Positions 35,743 to 48,848 of a stretch of DNA of 64,000 bases are shown one piece after another. Below the pieces are notes generated by a model. It made no database searches and was not told the DNA's origin. It saw only the letters and a program-made list of their open reading frames with translations. Each line of letters opens with the position of its first letter. Positions within the stretch are counted from its first letter, which is position 1. Both the position numbers and the translations under genes were made by a program. Source of the stretch: Combretum micranthum (lineage: Eukaryota; Streptophyta; Magnoliopsida; Myrtales; Combretaceae); the NCBI GenBank assembly GCA_024138025.1, contig JAMXBD010001377.1:124001-188000 (forward strand). Direction: 5' to 3'.

Positions 35743-38523
35743 TGTCACGCCTTGAGCGGTATCCTAAACATGGCAGTCTATTATATACAATATTAAAGCC
35801 TAGGAATGTATTCTTTAGTCATGCAAGGCGTACAACACATCAGAGGGAACGCATAAGAGTGGTGCAATTTACTTTGATAATAATTAAGTAACGAGGCAAG
35901 AGACATACTTAACATGAAATATAAATAAGGTCAATTAGAATTCTCAGGGGCATACCCCCACTAATGTCTTCAAGTTTACAAAAATATATTTTCTAGTAAT
36001 CTCCAAAATATTAGCTAACATTATTACTCATAAAGAAATTTCAACAAAGTAAATTCCTTCTATGCTTCTACTTCTGCTGTAAAAGCTCAATAATCCACCA
36101 ATGATTTCTTTAGTGTCCCGTCCTCAAATAAAGAATACCTATTTCAACAAAATCTATCAGGGTGTAAGCTTACAACATGCTTAGTGAGATATTCCCTTTA
36201 TTTGTACCCTATTTCAAACAAGTTTATTAATTTTTACGTATATGCTATGCATGTTTTACAACAACCACATGATGTAAACATTTATGTATGACTATCCAAA
36301 AATGATACACATAACGAATTTATGCCCTTCGTATTGAGGGTTAGGGAATGGTATTTGAGGGTCTACACAATCTTCTACTGTTAGTCCCCAAGCCTCTTGC
36401 TCATAGCAATCGATCGGTGCAGCTCATCCTTCGGATGTACCCCCGGTACGCCTTAGTTCACTAAGAATGAGCAGAGCTGCGGATCCTCCTGGCCTTGGAC
36501 CCTCCCGATTCTTCTCCTAGGAGAAATAGCCTTCAGCATGTGACTCGATGGATGCAATGCATGTCCATTTAATTTATATCGAAGCTGAGTATAATTAATG
36601 TATTGGTCCTATTAAAATAATCAAGAGGGGGGTGAATTGATTATTATATGAATATTTTCGCCCCTTTGAAAAATTGTTGAAAATCGTGAGAACAACTAAA
36701 TAAATAAAATTCAATATTAAAAGAGCAGAGTTAAAAGATTAAGTAGCAAATTATAATGGTTCCACCTTGTGTGTCAGTCCACTCTTTCAGCTCCATGCCG
36801 GGGTCCCGGTTGTCTTTACTGGTGGTGTTTCACTATATCAAAATTCAAATGAGACTACAATCAAGCCACCGTCTTGGCAAAGTCTCACTATTGAGTCTCC
36901 CTAGCTTAAAGTCTAAGCTAATACTCAACTATAGTGATAAATAACTCTCACACATTTAAAAAAAAAATAACAAATCTTTGGGGATTTATAAATATATTTC
37001 CTCTACAAATTAAGCTCAATAAAAATATAGGTGTAAGTTGCTCTTTGTGAAAGAATAAATTCTTCTTTTATGCGAATCCGAATACTTGTACTTGTCTTCT
37101 ATTTTTGCTTCTGATTCCTTAAATATATCTCTTTATCTCCAACGGCTATTTCCAGCAAATTTCGTAAAACCTCTTCTGTTTTGAAAATTTGGATAAATAT
37201 GACGTGATCCTCTCTTCCTAATTTGTTGTTCTTTGAATTTGACTTTTAAAAGATATATAAGATGTTAGTTGTACCGATCTTCTCTTGGAATCCTAACTTT
37301 AGATAAACTTTAAGAAATCTTGTTATAACCACCAGAATCTTCTCTTCCGATTTGAATTTGAATGTTACAGTTCTTCACGAAAATTTTAAAAATGGAAGAA
37401 ACAGAAACAAACAATATCTTTCTTGATATAGTTTTGTCGAGATGTAATCTTCCAGGTGAATTAGATCTTCTTTATCTGACGTGATAAGCTTCAGTGGTTA
37501 CAAAGATATTATTGTCACAAACGTCTTGATAGATTGAATAAACAAACCTGATATTGTAACCTTTATCCAAAAGTTAGATTCGATATCTTAAAAATATGAA
37601 GACTTATTCTCTTGTAACAAACTTTATCCTTAATATTTTTACTTGTATAACAAATCTTATCATAGAAAAACATCATGATAATTTTGTCACAAAATAATTC
37701 ATGCATTTTGGTAAAAATAATTTAAAAACAAATCAAAATATTTTATAAACGTCTTGATGTGATTTGATTCCCATGTTATTAAATTCATCTTTAGTGTAAT
37801 ACATCAAGTATATTACCCAAATATACTTTGACAAACAAAGCTGAGTCTTGACAAATATTAAAACAAAGTTTTAATCACCTTAAAAAATATCGTATCCATC
37901 TTTAAAGGTTCTGAAACAGCTTCTAACTTTATCTTTCTATTGAAGAAAGTTATGAAATTGCTTCTGACTAGCTTGATAAGCATATATGTCTACTAGCGTA
38001 AATTCTGAAAATGCTCTGACTAGCATATATGAGTTTTACTGAAAGATCTGAAAATGCTTCTAAAAGACTTTCTTTAGATACCAAAGCTTAAACGAACCTT
38101 CTGAAATAACTTCTGAACTTATAACTATCAAAGGTTCTGAATAAACTTTTGTTAAATCATAAGCTTGTTCAATCATACTTAGAAACAATTAATCTTCCTT
38201 TTGTTATCATCAAAATATTATTAGAGAACTTAACATAATGTACACTTAAAGGCGATCAAGCAGGCATCATACACATATAAGCAACATATAATATTGATGA
38301 TGCACTTAAACAATCATTTGTCGGTTTCAATATGCTTAGCATCCTTTGTCACATATTCATAGAAGCATATACATATAAACCTATAACCCCATACATATTT
38401 ATTTTATCTTTTACTTATAAATCTAGTGCGGCTATCTACAAGCACAAGAAAGATAACAAAATCATAAAGGAAAACTCACTCGTACATAATGCAATGTGCT
38501 TAGTTGTAATAATCCTCAGGAAG
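35743..38523 (-). repeat. Minus-strand 5' LTR (probably family B), interrupted
   Basis: On the minus strand the LTR ends GGCGTGACA at 35743, next to the PBS. Going right it is interrupted by a copia-like solo LTR (36601-38235) and then by a B LTR starting at 38524. Only about 1.1 kb remains, so its own start is not visible and it cannot be compared with the 3' LTR at 14575. Confidence 0.75.
36601..38235 (-). repeat. Copia-like solo LTR (Cop copy 2)
   Basis: On the minus strand it runs TGTTAAGTTCTC...GGACCAATA, 1635 bp, flanked by TAATG at 36596-36600 and 38236-38240. It matches the copy at 24214-25864 at both ends and in a GC-richer segment near 36755-36815 (TTTCAGCTCCATGCCGGGG). The terminal CA has decayed to TA. 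The short ORF at 36756-36944 is LTR sequence. Confidence 0.92.
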
Positions 38524-39404
38524 TGTCATGCCCCAAAGGGTACCTTAAATGCGACAGTCCGCCACACTCGATATTCAAACTCAACAATAACAACCTTAGT
38601 CATCCCATGAGTTTAGACACCGGATGTAAGGCTTACTTTCACCATGTAGGGAATCTTACTTTGAATCAAAGTAGCTTAATAAGGCATACATAGCAATAAG
38701 AATATAAATCATAACAGTTATATTCAAATTTAATCTATTACAAATATCTCAAGGGAGCATACCCCCTTCAAAATACTAAGAATCTTAAAGTCCCCAAAAT
38801 GTCTCTTACAACACATATATATAATTAAGGAGATTCAATTACAAGCCTATGCCTAACATCTAGGTCCCGAATTCTTCTCCAAAAAGCTCCTTAATTTCAA
38901 AAGAAAACTACATCAGAGAAAAGTAACCTCTTGGGGATAGCCATAAATAATCGTGCTGCAATAGGAAACTATAAGGGTATAAGTTTGCGAGCTTAGTGAA
39001 TTTCACTTCCAAAATTAAATACTCAATTAAACAATAAGGCAAGCAAGTTATATTAAACAATCATATGGAATGCACAAGCAGGTGAGCATATAATACATAA
39101 GACCTTCTAAGAGTTCTATGTTGAATGGATTTACACCCTCCATTCGGAGTTAGGTGTTTCAGGCCCATACGACCATAGATTTCAATTTTTCTCTCATTTA
39201 TTTAGTGGTTGTTTTAGGTGCCTACCCACTCATTAATTATGTAGTTAATTCAAGTGCCTACTACACTTCCATTTTAATTTAGGTGACCCCGCGCCTATGA
39301 CCCAAGTTTTTAGGCCTACCTGTTGCCTAGCTATTATGCCTTTTTTCCACAAAGATATAACAACGAATGTAATGTGACTCAATATATGTTATGCATGGAT
39401 AATT

Positions 39405-42400
39405 TGTCATGCCCCAAAAGGTATCCTAAATGCGACAGTCTGCCACACTCGATATTTAAACTCAAGTATGACAACCTTAGTCACTCCATGAGTTTAAACA
39501 CCGGGTGTAAGGCTCACTTCAACATATAGGGAACCATACTTTGATTTGAAATAGTTTAAGGAGACATACATAGCAATAAGAAAGTAAATCATAACAATTA
39601 TAGCTAGATTAGTCTATTACATGATCTAAGGGGCATACCCCCATCAAAATATTAAGAGTTCTTAAGTTCTCAAAAGTCTCTTACAACAACCATCATATAT
39701 ATCAATTTAGGAGATTCAACTAGAAGTCTATGCCTACATCTAAGTCCCAACTTCTTCAAAAAGCTCCTTAGATTCCAAAAGCTGTACCTGAGGAAAGTGT
39801 TTTCTCGGAGATAGCCATAAATATCTATACTGCAACATGAAACTTTTGGAGTATAAGCTTACGAGCTTAGTGAGTTCCACTTCTAAAACTTAATGCTCAA
39901 CAGTATATATAACAAACAAGTTATTAACAACCATATGAATGCACAAACATGTGAGCATATGATATGCAAGACCATCCGGAAGTCTTATGCTGAATGGATT
40001 CACGCTCTCCATTCAGGGTTCGGTGTTTCAGGCCTATACGACCAACGATTTAAATTTTGTTCTCACTTTTTATTGTGGTTGATACAGGTGCCCATCTACA
40101 CATATTTTCAATTCTGGCCCATATGCCAACATTTGATTTCCGGCCATTATGCTAACATTCAAGTTTACAGGCCCCTCGTTACCTAGCTATTATGCCTTTT
40201 TCCCGCAAAGGTATAATAACCTATGCAATGTGACTCACATATGGTATGCATGGTCAATTTGATTATAGAATCATGGCATATTAATTTAACAATTTATGGG
40301 TGATCATAGAGATTTCAAATAGATCAATTCTATACTAGGTCATACAAATAATTACAACAAGCTCATTTCGATATTCTTATCATCAATTCACCCATATAGA
40401 AATCATATACATATAGTCAATTTTTATCTCGTCCTAATTCTAATGCCACTAATTACAAGCACAAGCACAAGCACAAGCACAAGCATAAAATTTAAAGATA
40501 GTGAACTCACTTTACCATGCGCGCGAAAATCCACTGAATCATAATAGTCCTGGAGAAGGTCTAGTCCGTCTCCCAAGTCTCCTAATCAAAAGAAATAACT
40601 CTAATGAGTATTTTTATGAAGTTTGAATGAACTTACAATTTCTGTTCTAACAAGTTCGTCAAAATTCGTCTAAGAGGAAATTCCAACTTAAAACGGCCAT
40701 AACTTGGTCATTTTAACTCGGAATTTCGCATATTATATACCGATTTCTACCTATTCGACGAGAGCTATCTATTTCTAAAGTGATTTCCAACAAAAAAGGT
40801 TGGGTGGTCCATGAACAGTAGGGTACAGAATACTACACGAATTTCCCATTCCATAATTCAACTTCTAATTCCAAACTAAGCATCATACTAAAACTTTGAT
40901 AGCTATTTAGCTATCATTATATCTTGTAAGACTCTATTATTTACATAAATAACCCAATACCAGACATGGTTCATGAGTGTTGGCAGTTTCTAATTTCTCA
41001 TGTACTTAGATAATGTCAAATAAGTAGTATATGGCATTACTTTCCTAACTTTGTTTCTACAAGTGCATCATGTATACATGCAACACCTATCAGCTATTGT
41101 CATGAAGGTTATGAGACGAACTATCTATATGTATATTCTTAATGATATAGTACCAAAAATTCTTCTTCTTTTTTTGTTGAAAAAAACTTTTACCTTGTAA
41201 AACTTTTGAATTTTATTGGACTTAAGAAAAGTGGTTTTCTTTCCTGTAAAATCACACTTTCTTTTATCAAAACTTAACCTTGATGACCTATATAGCCATC
41301 ACCTTTATTATTTTAATAAAAGCCTTCATTTTGGGGTTAGAAAATAGATGTTTAAATAGGTGGTTTATCTAATTACGAATTTTACAAAATTTTAGAGAAT
41401 AAAAACATTGTTTAAATCTATTCTTGGAAACAATTCCTTGTTCTAGGATTATACTTTGAAAAACCTCTCTTATCTTTGTCAAAATTTGGACTTTATTACA
41501 TGTATCCCCTAGGACTTCCATTTTTCCATAAAAATCATCCTTTTGGTATGTGGAAATAAGTGTTTAAATAGTGGTCATTTTCAAATCCGAATTTTGAAAT
41601 TTTCATTTGAGTTTGTTTTCTTTGTAAAACTCATTTAGTCTTTCACAAACCATTTACTAATCAAACCTACTCCTTAAGGCTTCCATTTCCTTAATAAAAA
41701 TCTTGTTTTGGAGTTGAAAAATTGGTGTTTACATCTCAAGCTTCCTTTATTACAATTTAATACTTGTTTTGAGATTGAAATATAACTTTTGTAAACTTGC
41801 CCTTGTTTTGAAAATATTTCTTAGTAGATCTAAGTTTTCATCAAGATCACTCATTTATGATATCTATTCCCTAAGCCTTTCCTTTTTAATGTAAAATACA
41901 CATTTTGAAGTGGAAAAATAGGTTTTCCAAATATGGTTCCTTTTTTATCCGAATTTTCAAAAGTTATTTTTGTTGAAACTAAATTTCTAATACTTTCCTA
42001 CTATCATCAAGCTATTACAAGTTATTTATTAACATAAAACAAAAGTCTAATGCATTTATGAGCTCAAAACAACTAGATCTAGTTTACTATATTAGTCATA
42101 AATGCATGAACACTATGATGGTTACGTGAATATGAATAGATGATGAATAAATGCACAAATCATTAATAATAACAACATAACTTGATAATAGACAAGATAA
42201 TAGCAAACAATTCAAATAACAAGACTTATAACATTATGATGGCAAGAATCTCATATTCAAGTGTTTCCACATCCCTAACTTGAAGCTCATGGGGATTTTT
42301 TAGTAGAATCACACATGAATGAACTTGCCATTACATGTTTCTAAGGTTGTAAAGTGTAGATCTATTACCTATTGGATGTTTAGAACAAGAAACTTAAAGA

Positions 42401-43243
42401 AAAATATGTGAGTGTGTGTGTGTGTGGGTTACGATTTTTGGCAAGGGAGAGGAAGAGAGAAAGGAAAAATTTTGCAAGAATTTAGTTTAGTGAAAATGTA
42501 AAAAGGTGAAGTGAAGTTGGTATAAAGGGATATATATATATATATATATAGACAAATGGATTAGGGTTTGTGTAATAAAAGAAAAGAAATAAAACAAATT
42601 GTGAGAGGGAAGAGGGTGGGGAGTTGCGCCGATCTAACAAGAGAGAGAGGAGGAGTTGTGTTGTGTAAGTTTCAACATTAATTAAGTAATTTAAGTAGTA
42701 AAAGTTATATTGGAAAAGTAAATTGTAAGGAAAATGATGAAATTGTAAGAGTAAGATGTAACGATGTAAGAAATAGGTTATGAGTAGTTGTACTTGTGAA
42801 TAGTGTGAAAGAAATCAAAAGTAGATTAGACATTTAAAGTACTGGTAGTAATAAAAATATGATAAAAAGGTTATACCTGTAACTTTTATAACCCGAAAAA
42901 TTATATAACTGATATATTTGGAAATCTCATGAAATTACGAGTCTAACGGTATTAATATCATGTATTTAATATCTCAAGTCATGGGACATGCTTTTCAAAG
43001 TTTGTATCCGATCGGGTTCGAAATAGATTGAAAATTTGCTAATCAGATCTTTTTAAGCATCCTAATATTATTACGAACCAAACTACACCCTTTACTCATA
43101 TTTCGACTCCTTGGTTTAGAAACACCGGATTGTCGGATTCTAAACTACTAGGGTTTCCTAGGAATTTGTTGACTCAAGGTCTCCAGTTGACTTTCCGGTT
43201 TAGGGTTTGAACTTGATATTACCCTAAAAATTAGGGGCTTACA
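39405..43243 (-). repeat. Family B solo LTR nested in a family B LTR
   Basis: A 3839-bp LTR, minus strand TGTAAGCCCCTAATTTTTAG to CTTTTGGGGCATGACA. Flanks TAATT (39400-39404) and CAATT (43244-43248) are a 5-bp duplication with one change. The inner copy itself reads GGTCAATTT at the equivalent position, which supports CAATT as the original. It contains a five-unit ACAAGC repeat (40455-40484), the GTTATGGCC block (40671-40760), a GT tract near 42411-42427 and a TA tract near 42530-42551 around the presumed promoter. Confidence 0.92.
40455..40484 (+). repeat. ACAAGC microsatellite, five units
   Basis: Five perfect ACAAGC hexamers inside the B LTR; the outer LTR copy at about 43440-43460 has only one or two, so the tract expanded within one copy. 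Confidence 0.9.
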
Positions 43244-43866
43244 CAATTTAGTTATATGGTCATGGCATATTATTTAAGCGAATTATAGGCGACCATAGAG
43301 ATTTCAGACACTTCAATTCTATACTAAATCATACAAATATTTATAACAATTCCCATTCCGATATTCTTATCATCAATTAACCAAGTAGAATTCACATGCA
43401 CATTTCAATTTTATCTTGTCCTAATTTTAATGCCACTATCATTACAAGCAAAGTCATGAGCATGTAATTTAAAGAAAGTGAACTCACTTTGCCATGGCGC
43501 GAAATTCCTCTTAATCATAATATTCCCCGGGAAGGTCTAGTACGTCTCCCAAGTCACCTATCAAAGGAAATACCTCTAATGAGTATTTCTATGAAGTTTA
43601 AATGAAACTTATAAATTCTATTCTAACGAGTTCATCAAAGTTCCCCTAGGAAGAAATTCCAATTTAAAATGGCTATAACTTTGTCATTTTAACTCAAAAT
43701 TTCGCATGTTATATACCGATTTCTACCTATTCAATGAGAGTTATGCATTTATAAAGTTATTTTCATCATATAAGGTCATTTGGATCATGAACAGGAAGGT
43801 ACAGAATGTTACACAAAATTCCTAGCTCGCACATCAAACATCATCCAAAAGCTTTGATAGATACTT

Positions 43867-43957
43867 TGTAAACCCCTAAAGTTTTGTGATCAATTAAGCA
43901 TAAACCCTAATTAGAAAGTTAACTAGAATCCTCAAAAGTCAACAAAACCCAAGTCTT
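43867..43957 (+). repeat. Family C 5' LTR stub
   Basis: The first 90 bases match the start of the C LTR (TGTAAACCCCTAAAGTTTTG), then the sequence jumps directly into gag coding sequence. Most of the 5' LTR, the PBS and the gag N-terminus are therefore deleted. The preceding bases TACTT would be the left duplication; the right copy was not found. Confidence 0.85.
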
Positions 43958-44521
43958 CCTGAGTGGCCTGGACGTGAACTTGAGGATGCGTTTGGAAGAA
44001 TTGGATTTAAGCACCCTCCGTGAATTGGTTGAAAGGGCTCGCATTATAAAAGGAGCCAAGAAGAGAAAAAGTAAAGTGCCATAGAAGAGAACCTTTGTGT
44101 TCGGGAAAAGGACTCAAGATAGTTATGGTCCCAGATTCCAAAACAAGAAGTTTAAGACCTTTAATAGCTACAAAGGAAGTCCTAGTGGCAACAGGGAGGC
44201 ATCGAAGGTTAAGGTATCTTGATAAAGTGTAAAGAAGAGCATTACCCGAAAAGATGCCCCTTGCTCCAACACAAATGCTATTTTTGTGGAGACCCTAGCC
44301 ACAAGATCAGTGACTGCCCAAAGAAGGCTTTCACCATCTGCTTTGTATGCAAGCAAACTGGGCACTTCGCCAATGAATGCCCACAGAGGATGAATGCCCC
44401 AGCTAGACCGCTTGGTATAATGGGAGGAGCTGCATCAACAAAGAGTGGAAGTGGAGGAAGCAACTCGAGCCGTTCTGGAGCAGCTTTCCATGGAATGAGA
44501 ATTTACAACTTGGAAGGGTAG
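43957..44521 (+). pseudogene. Gag C-terminal part of Tekay-like C element
   Basis: It retains the end of the capsid region (LSGLDVNLRMRLEELDLSTL) and a lysine/arginine-rich stretch, then three metal-binding motifs: CKEEHYPKRC, the CCHC knuckle CYFCGDPSHKISDC and the knuckle CFVCKQTGHFANEC. These bind genomic RNA in the nucleocapsid. Stops occur at about 44081-44083 and 44221-44226. The start is missing because of the deletion from the 5' LTR. Protease follows about 45 bp downstream. Similarity to the Tekay/Del lineage is judged from this knuckle layout and the C-terminal chromodomain. Confidence 0.88.
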
Positions 44522-44566
44522 TGGGTATGTGAAGAATCAGACGATGAAGGAGCTAAGATAGCAGCC

Positions 44567-44935
44567 TTGGATGGAGACTGTGGCCTCGACTTTAGACTGG
44601 TGATAGGTTACATGTGCGTAGCTAGTCAGACCATCGATGCTTTGTTTGACACAAGAGCTACGCATTCCTTTATCACCTCTAGTTTGGCTAAGCAAACCGG
44701 CTTACCTATAGATACCATCGCTACCAGGTTCCGAGTTAAGACCCCCACCGGGAACGTTGTATCGACTAAAGAAATGCTTAAGGATTGTCCCATGGAGATA
44801 CAAGGATGTTACACTAAGTGCGACCTGATAATACTAGAGATGAGCAAATATGAGGTGATCTTAGGAATGAGTTGGTTGACATCTGTTAAGGCTCTAGTAG
44901 ATTATAGACACAAAGAAGTGAAGTTTAAGAATTAA
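44567..44935 (+). pseudogene. Retropepsin-like aspartic protease domain of C element
   Basis: The frame encodes the Ty3 protease fold: the active-site region reads LFDTRATHSFI, where the expected motif is D-T/S-G-A. The glycine after the catalytic Asp-Thr is replaced by Arg. The second strand region VILGMSWL, the conserved Leu-Gly-Met-x-Trp-Leu, is intact. The enzyme would cleave the Gag-Pol polyprotein. The frame ends at a TAA (44933-44935) where the polyprotein should continue into RT, so it is a dead copy. Confidence 0.88.
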
Positions 44936-44971
44936 GCTGGGTGTGAGATAGTATTCAAGGGAGAATCCACG

Positions 44972-45983
44972 GTGAAGTTGAACTCATTTGAGCTATTAAT
45001 GGATGATGAAGGGATCAGCTTGAGTAACGTGGACGTAGAGGAGAAAGAAGAAGAGAAACCTGAGTTGGAATCTATACCCGTGGTTAAGGAATTTCCATAT
45101 GTATTTCCTAATGGATTACCTGGATTACCACCTAAGAGGGAAATTGATTTCGAAATTGACCTATTGGTGAAAAAGGGGCTAATATCAAGGGCACCTTACA
45201 GGATGGCACCAGTGGAGCTAAAGGAGCTGAAGACTCAGTTGCAAGACTTGCTAGACCAAGGTTTCATTCGACCAACTGTATCAGCCTGGGGAGCACCAGT
45301 TTTGTTTGTGAAAAAGAAGGATGGTTCTATGTGCTTGTGCATCGATTATCGGGAGCTCAATAAAGTCCCATCAAGAATAAGTATCCACTCTTAAGGATAG
45401 ATAATCTTTTTGACCAGCTTCAAGGAGCTAGTGTCTTTTCAAGAATTGATCTATGGTCAGGATACCATCAGTTGAGGATTAAACCAGAGGATGTACCCAA
45501 GACGGCTACAGATATTACGAGTTTATGGTAATGCCTTTCGGTTTAACCAATGCACCAAAGACTTTTATGGATCTCATGAACCGAGTATATAAACCTTTAT
45601 TGGATAAGTGTGTGATAGTCTTCATAGACGATATTTTGATCTACTCCAAGACATGTGAGCAACATGAAGAACACTTAAGAATGGCATTACAGACCTTGCG
45701 TGAGCATAAGTTATACGCCAAGCTGTCTAAGTGTGATTTCTAGTTGGATAGAATATCCTTCCTAGGACATGTCATATGTGGAGAAGGTATATCGGTAGAT
45801 CTTGAGAAAATCAAGGCAGTAATGGATTGGAGACAACCTAAGACTGTTACTGAAGTGAGAAGTTTCCTCGGATTGGCTGGATATTATAGGAAGTTTGTAA
45901 AGAATTTCTCTACCATAGCCAAACCCCTAACACAGTTGACTCAGAAGGATGAAAAGTTCATTTGGACTAATAAGAAAGAATAG
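44972..45983 (+). pseudogene. Reverse transcriptase domain of C element
   Basis: Ty3-type RT makes cDNA from the element RNA. Recognisable blocks in order are [33 protein letters not shown] with [38 protein letters not shown] and the catalytic [10 protein letters not shown]. The thumb and connection region follows ([25 protein letters not shown]). A small deletion near 45370 and another near 45510 shift the frame, a TAG at 45741-45743 interrupts the frame, and the piece ends at TAG 45981-45983. The YxDD-equivalent is FIDD. All catalytic blocks are still readable, so decay is moderate. Confidence 0.92.
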
Positions 45984-45984
45984 G

Positions 45985-46400
45985 GTTTTCAAGAACTCAA
46001 GAAAAGACTTGTCTCCGCCCCAGTTTTGGCTCTACCGGACCCCAAGAAACCTTATATGGTGCGTAGTGATGCCTCTAGAAATGGTCTCAGTGTGTGTTGA
46101 TGCAAGATGGAAAGGTGATTGCTTATGCCTCACGACAACTTAGACCCTATGAGCAAATTACCCCACCCATGATCTAGAGTTAGCCGCCGTTGTGTTTGCG
46201 CTTAAGTTATGGAGACATTACCCATATGGGCAAAGGTATGAGATCTACACCGACCATAAGAGTCTCAAGTATCTAATCAAGCAAAAGGAGTTGAATATGC
46301 GGCAACGGAGATGGTTGGAACTCATCAAGGATTATGACCTTGGAATAACTACTGCCTAGGGAGAGTAAACGCTGTCGCAGATGCCCTGAGTAGGAAGAAT
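45985..46400 (+). pseudogene. RNase H domain of C element
   Basis: RNase H removes the RNA strand after reverse transcription. Pieces visible across frames include the SDAS start near 46063, an IAYASRQLR-like segment near 46120, [10 protein letters not shown] near 46245 and a DALSR-like end near 46380. Several frameshifts scatter them over three frames. The order and spacing after RT fit a Ty3 RNase H. Confidence 0.8.
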
Positions 46401-46418
46401 CATGGAGAAGCAACTATC

Positions 46419-47075
46419 TTGCTCATTGATAAGAAGGAGCTAATAAAGGAATTTGAAAAGATAAGTATCGAGTTCATAGGGCAAAGTATGGAAGTAGAAA
46501 TCGCTAGCCTCATCATGAAACCCACCTTAGTGGAAAGGATCAAGGAAGCCCAATGGTATGATGAAGCAATTCAAAAGTTAAAGGAGAGGTACAAGAAGGA
46601 AAATATACGGATTTCACAATGGATGAAGATGAGGTTGTGAGAATGAAAGGGAGATTATGTGTTCCAGATGATGATGATACGAGGAAGGAAATCATGAATG
46701 AAGCATACCATTCAAGATATATAATGCATCCAGGAGGAACTAAAATGTATCTGGATCTGAAGAGCCACTATTGGTGGAACGGTATGGAAAGAGACGTAGC
46801 CGATTTTGTGATGAAATGTCCTACATGCCAACAAGTGAAAGTGGAACACCAAAGACCAAGAGGACTTTTGAAACCTTTGCCGATACCTGAATGGAAATGG
46901 GATCAAATTACGATAGATTTTGTGTGTAGATTACCAAGAACATCTACAAGATATGATGCCATTTGGGTCATAGTCGACCGATTGACAAAGACAACTCATT
47001 TCCTTCCAATCAACATGACGTACTCCATGGATAAGTTGGCAAGAATATACATAAGAGAGATAGTGTGCTTGCATG
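46419..47075 (+). pseudogene. Integrase, N-terminal and first catalytic part
   Basis: The linker (46419-46640) is followed by the zinc-binding HHCC domain: histidines in YHSRYIMHPGG and cysteines in KCPTCQQVK, with YWWNGMERDV between. The catalytic core then begins, with WDQITIDFV holding the first catalytic Asp and VDRLTKTTHFLP. The linker and HHCC frames overlap with a frame change near 46620-46640. At 47071-47075 (GCATG) an Ath solo LTR cuts the gene; the core resumes at 48849. Confidence 0.92.
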
Positions 47076-48848
47076 TGATGTGCTGTGATAAGTATTGAAT
47101 TTTAAAGCATATTTCTAGCAAGTGCACTAGGTCTTCTATTGTAATATAGCATGAATAAAGTGTCGATCCCACAAGGATTTACTAACTACTAGACAATTAT
47201 CAACTAATACTAATATCTAGGCAATTGATCTTTTTAAGATGATTAAGTTAAACTAACTATCTAACTAATTATCTATATAAAATGCAATGAGCTTTAAAGA
47301 GAGGGATATGGTGAACAGTGTGGGAAGGAGCAGAATCCACTTTAAAACTATTGCTAATCAACTTGAACTCATGTTATAATGATAATAGATTCATGAACAT
47401 TCATAAGAAATTGTCAAGATTTAAAAACAAAGTTGAAAACCTTTTAAACCACAAAATAATTCAATAACTTCCGTTAAATAAATCATTAGTGGAATCAAAA
47501 TTACAATTATAAATCTCCCGATTCTATAATTGACTAATACTTTATATTAAAATCTCCTAATTCCTTAGTGAAAATCAATAAAACATTGCATTAATATTTA
47601 TGGATAATTTCTAAACTAGATTAAACTACGCCGCTTCCGCAATTGCAATTTAATCTCAATTTATGAATTTATGTGAACACTAATTTCCCTTCCGAGTTAT
47701 TAGAATTCTTATCACCAAAACATGATGAATAATCAGAATTCAATATGAATAATTTCATGATTCTAACTATCTCATAACATAGATTCAAACATCATCTTAG
47801 CATGTTTAAAGCTTCATCAACTTCCCACAAAAATGATTTAGTTACTCATGAATGATGATTCAACGATCAAATAAGAAATTGCAAATGATTTCATTATGAT
47901 CAGAATATTCAAGTATATGAATTGCATAAAAAGAATAAGATTAGAAATCACCAATTCAAAATACTAAAGCTTCACTTGAAAATTTTGTATAACTTCAAAT
48001 ATCTCTTCAAAAATCTCTTATGAAATGCCTATTCTAAATATTCTAAAGCTATTTGGAGTATTGGATATTTGGATGCTTGGATGATTCTGAATGTGAGGGG
48101 AAGACCCCCTATTTATAGGAAAAATTTCATGAAAAACATTTAATGAACTTTGCTGTTTCTCAATGTACGCCGGCCGTTATGGATCCTACGCCGGCGGCTT
48201 ACAGGCGGCATATCTTCAAATTGTTCTTTGCACAGGCAGTGCACTGGCAGCCTTCAATATTTGTTACAATGTAGGCCGCTTCAACGCCGACGGCTTTGAA
48301 CGTAGATCTAGCCGGCGTATATAGTCAGAAATGAAGCGTTGGGCTGATTTATAACGAACGCCGTCCCAAGGCCGGCGGCTTAACACCGCGTAGGCATTCC
48401 AACAGATGTGTTGCTTCATTTTCCTTCAAGTGTTGGATATCTTCATGTCTCTTCAATTCTTCCATGTACATTGTCTCAAAGCCGGCGCTTTCATGCCGGC
48501 TTATAATGTAACTCCTTCAAGCTGGTGATGTTTTAGTTTGGGCTGCCGGCCTTCATTTACGCTGGCTTCTTCATCTCTAACGCCGACAGCTTTGAGCGGC
48601 TTTGAATGTGTTTAACTTGTGCTGGGCAAAGCTGGCTGTGCTGCAACGGCCTTGGATTTTACGCCGTCTGAAAGCCGCGGCTTTCAATGATGAATGGCCG
48701 GCCTTGACTTCAATTTTTCCTCTTTTCAATTCAAATTCAATGTTTTGATTTCTTTATCCAAATTAGTCCTGAAACATAAAATTTAATCAAAACAAATATC
48801 CATTCTAGCTCTTTGATTATCAAGATTTGTATAAAATATGATCTTACA
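47076..48848 (-). repeat. Athila-type solo LTR (Ath copy 2)
   Basis: It is 1773 bp with the same ends as copy 1 (plus strand TGATGTGCTGTGATAAG to ATATGATCTTACA) and perfect duplications GCATG at 47071-47075 and 48849-48853. The integrase reading continues on both sides. It contains about 280 bp near 47310-47590 that copy 1 lacks, a TATA box at 48110-48117 and the GC-rich array at 48165-48700. Confidence 0.93.
48165..48700 (-). promoter_or_regulatory. GC-rich GCC-box-like array in Ath copy 2 U3
   Basis: Same position and motif type as in Ath copy 1. Intact AGCCGCC motifs (minus strand) lie at 48193-48199 and 48374-48380; several other sites have point or single-base changes. The TATA box is just beyond its downstream end. 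Confidence 0.62.

Larger units (their letters stand above)
38524..43866 (-). repeat. Family B LTR, interrupted and truncated
   Basis: The plus strand starts TGTCATGCCCCAAAGGGTACC, the reverse of a B-type LTR end. It is interrupted by a second B LTR (39405-43243) and resumes at 43249, where it follows the inner copy closely until it is cut at 43866 by the C element. The rest of the LTR was not found. Small frames (38332-38693 and similar) are LTR sequence repeated in the inner copy. Confidence 0.85.
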
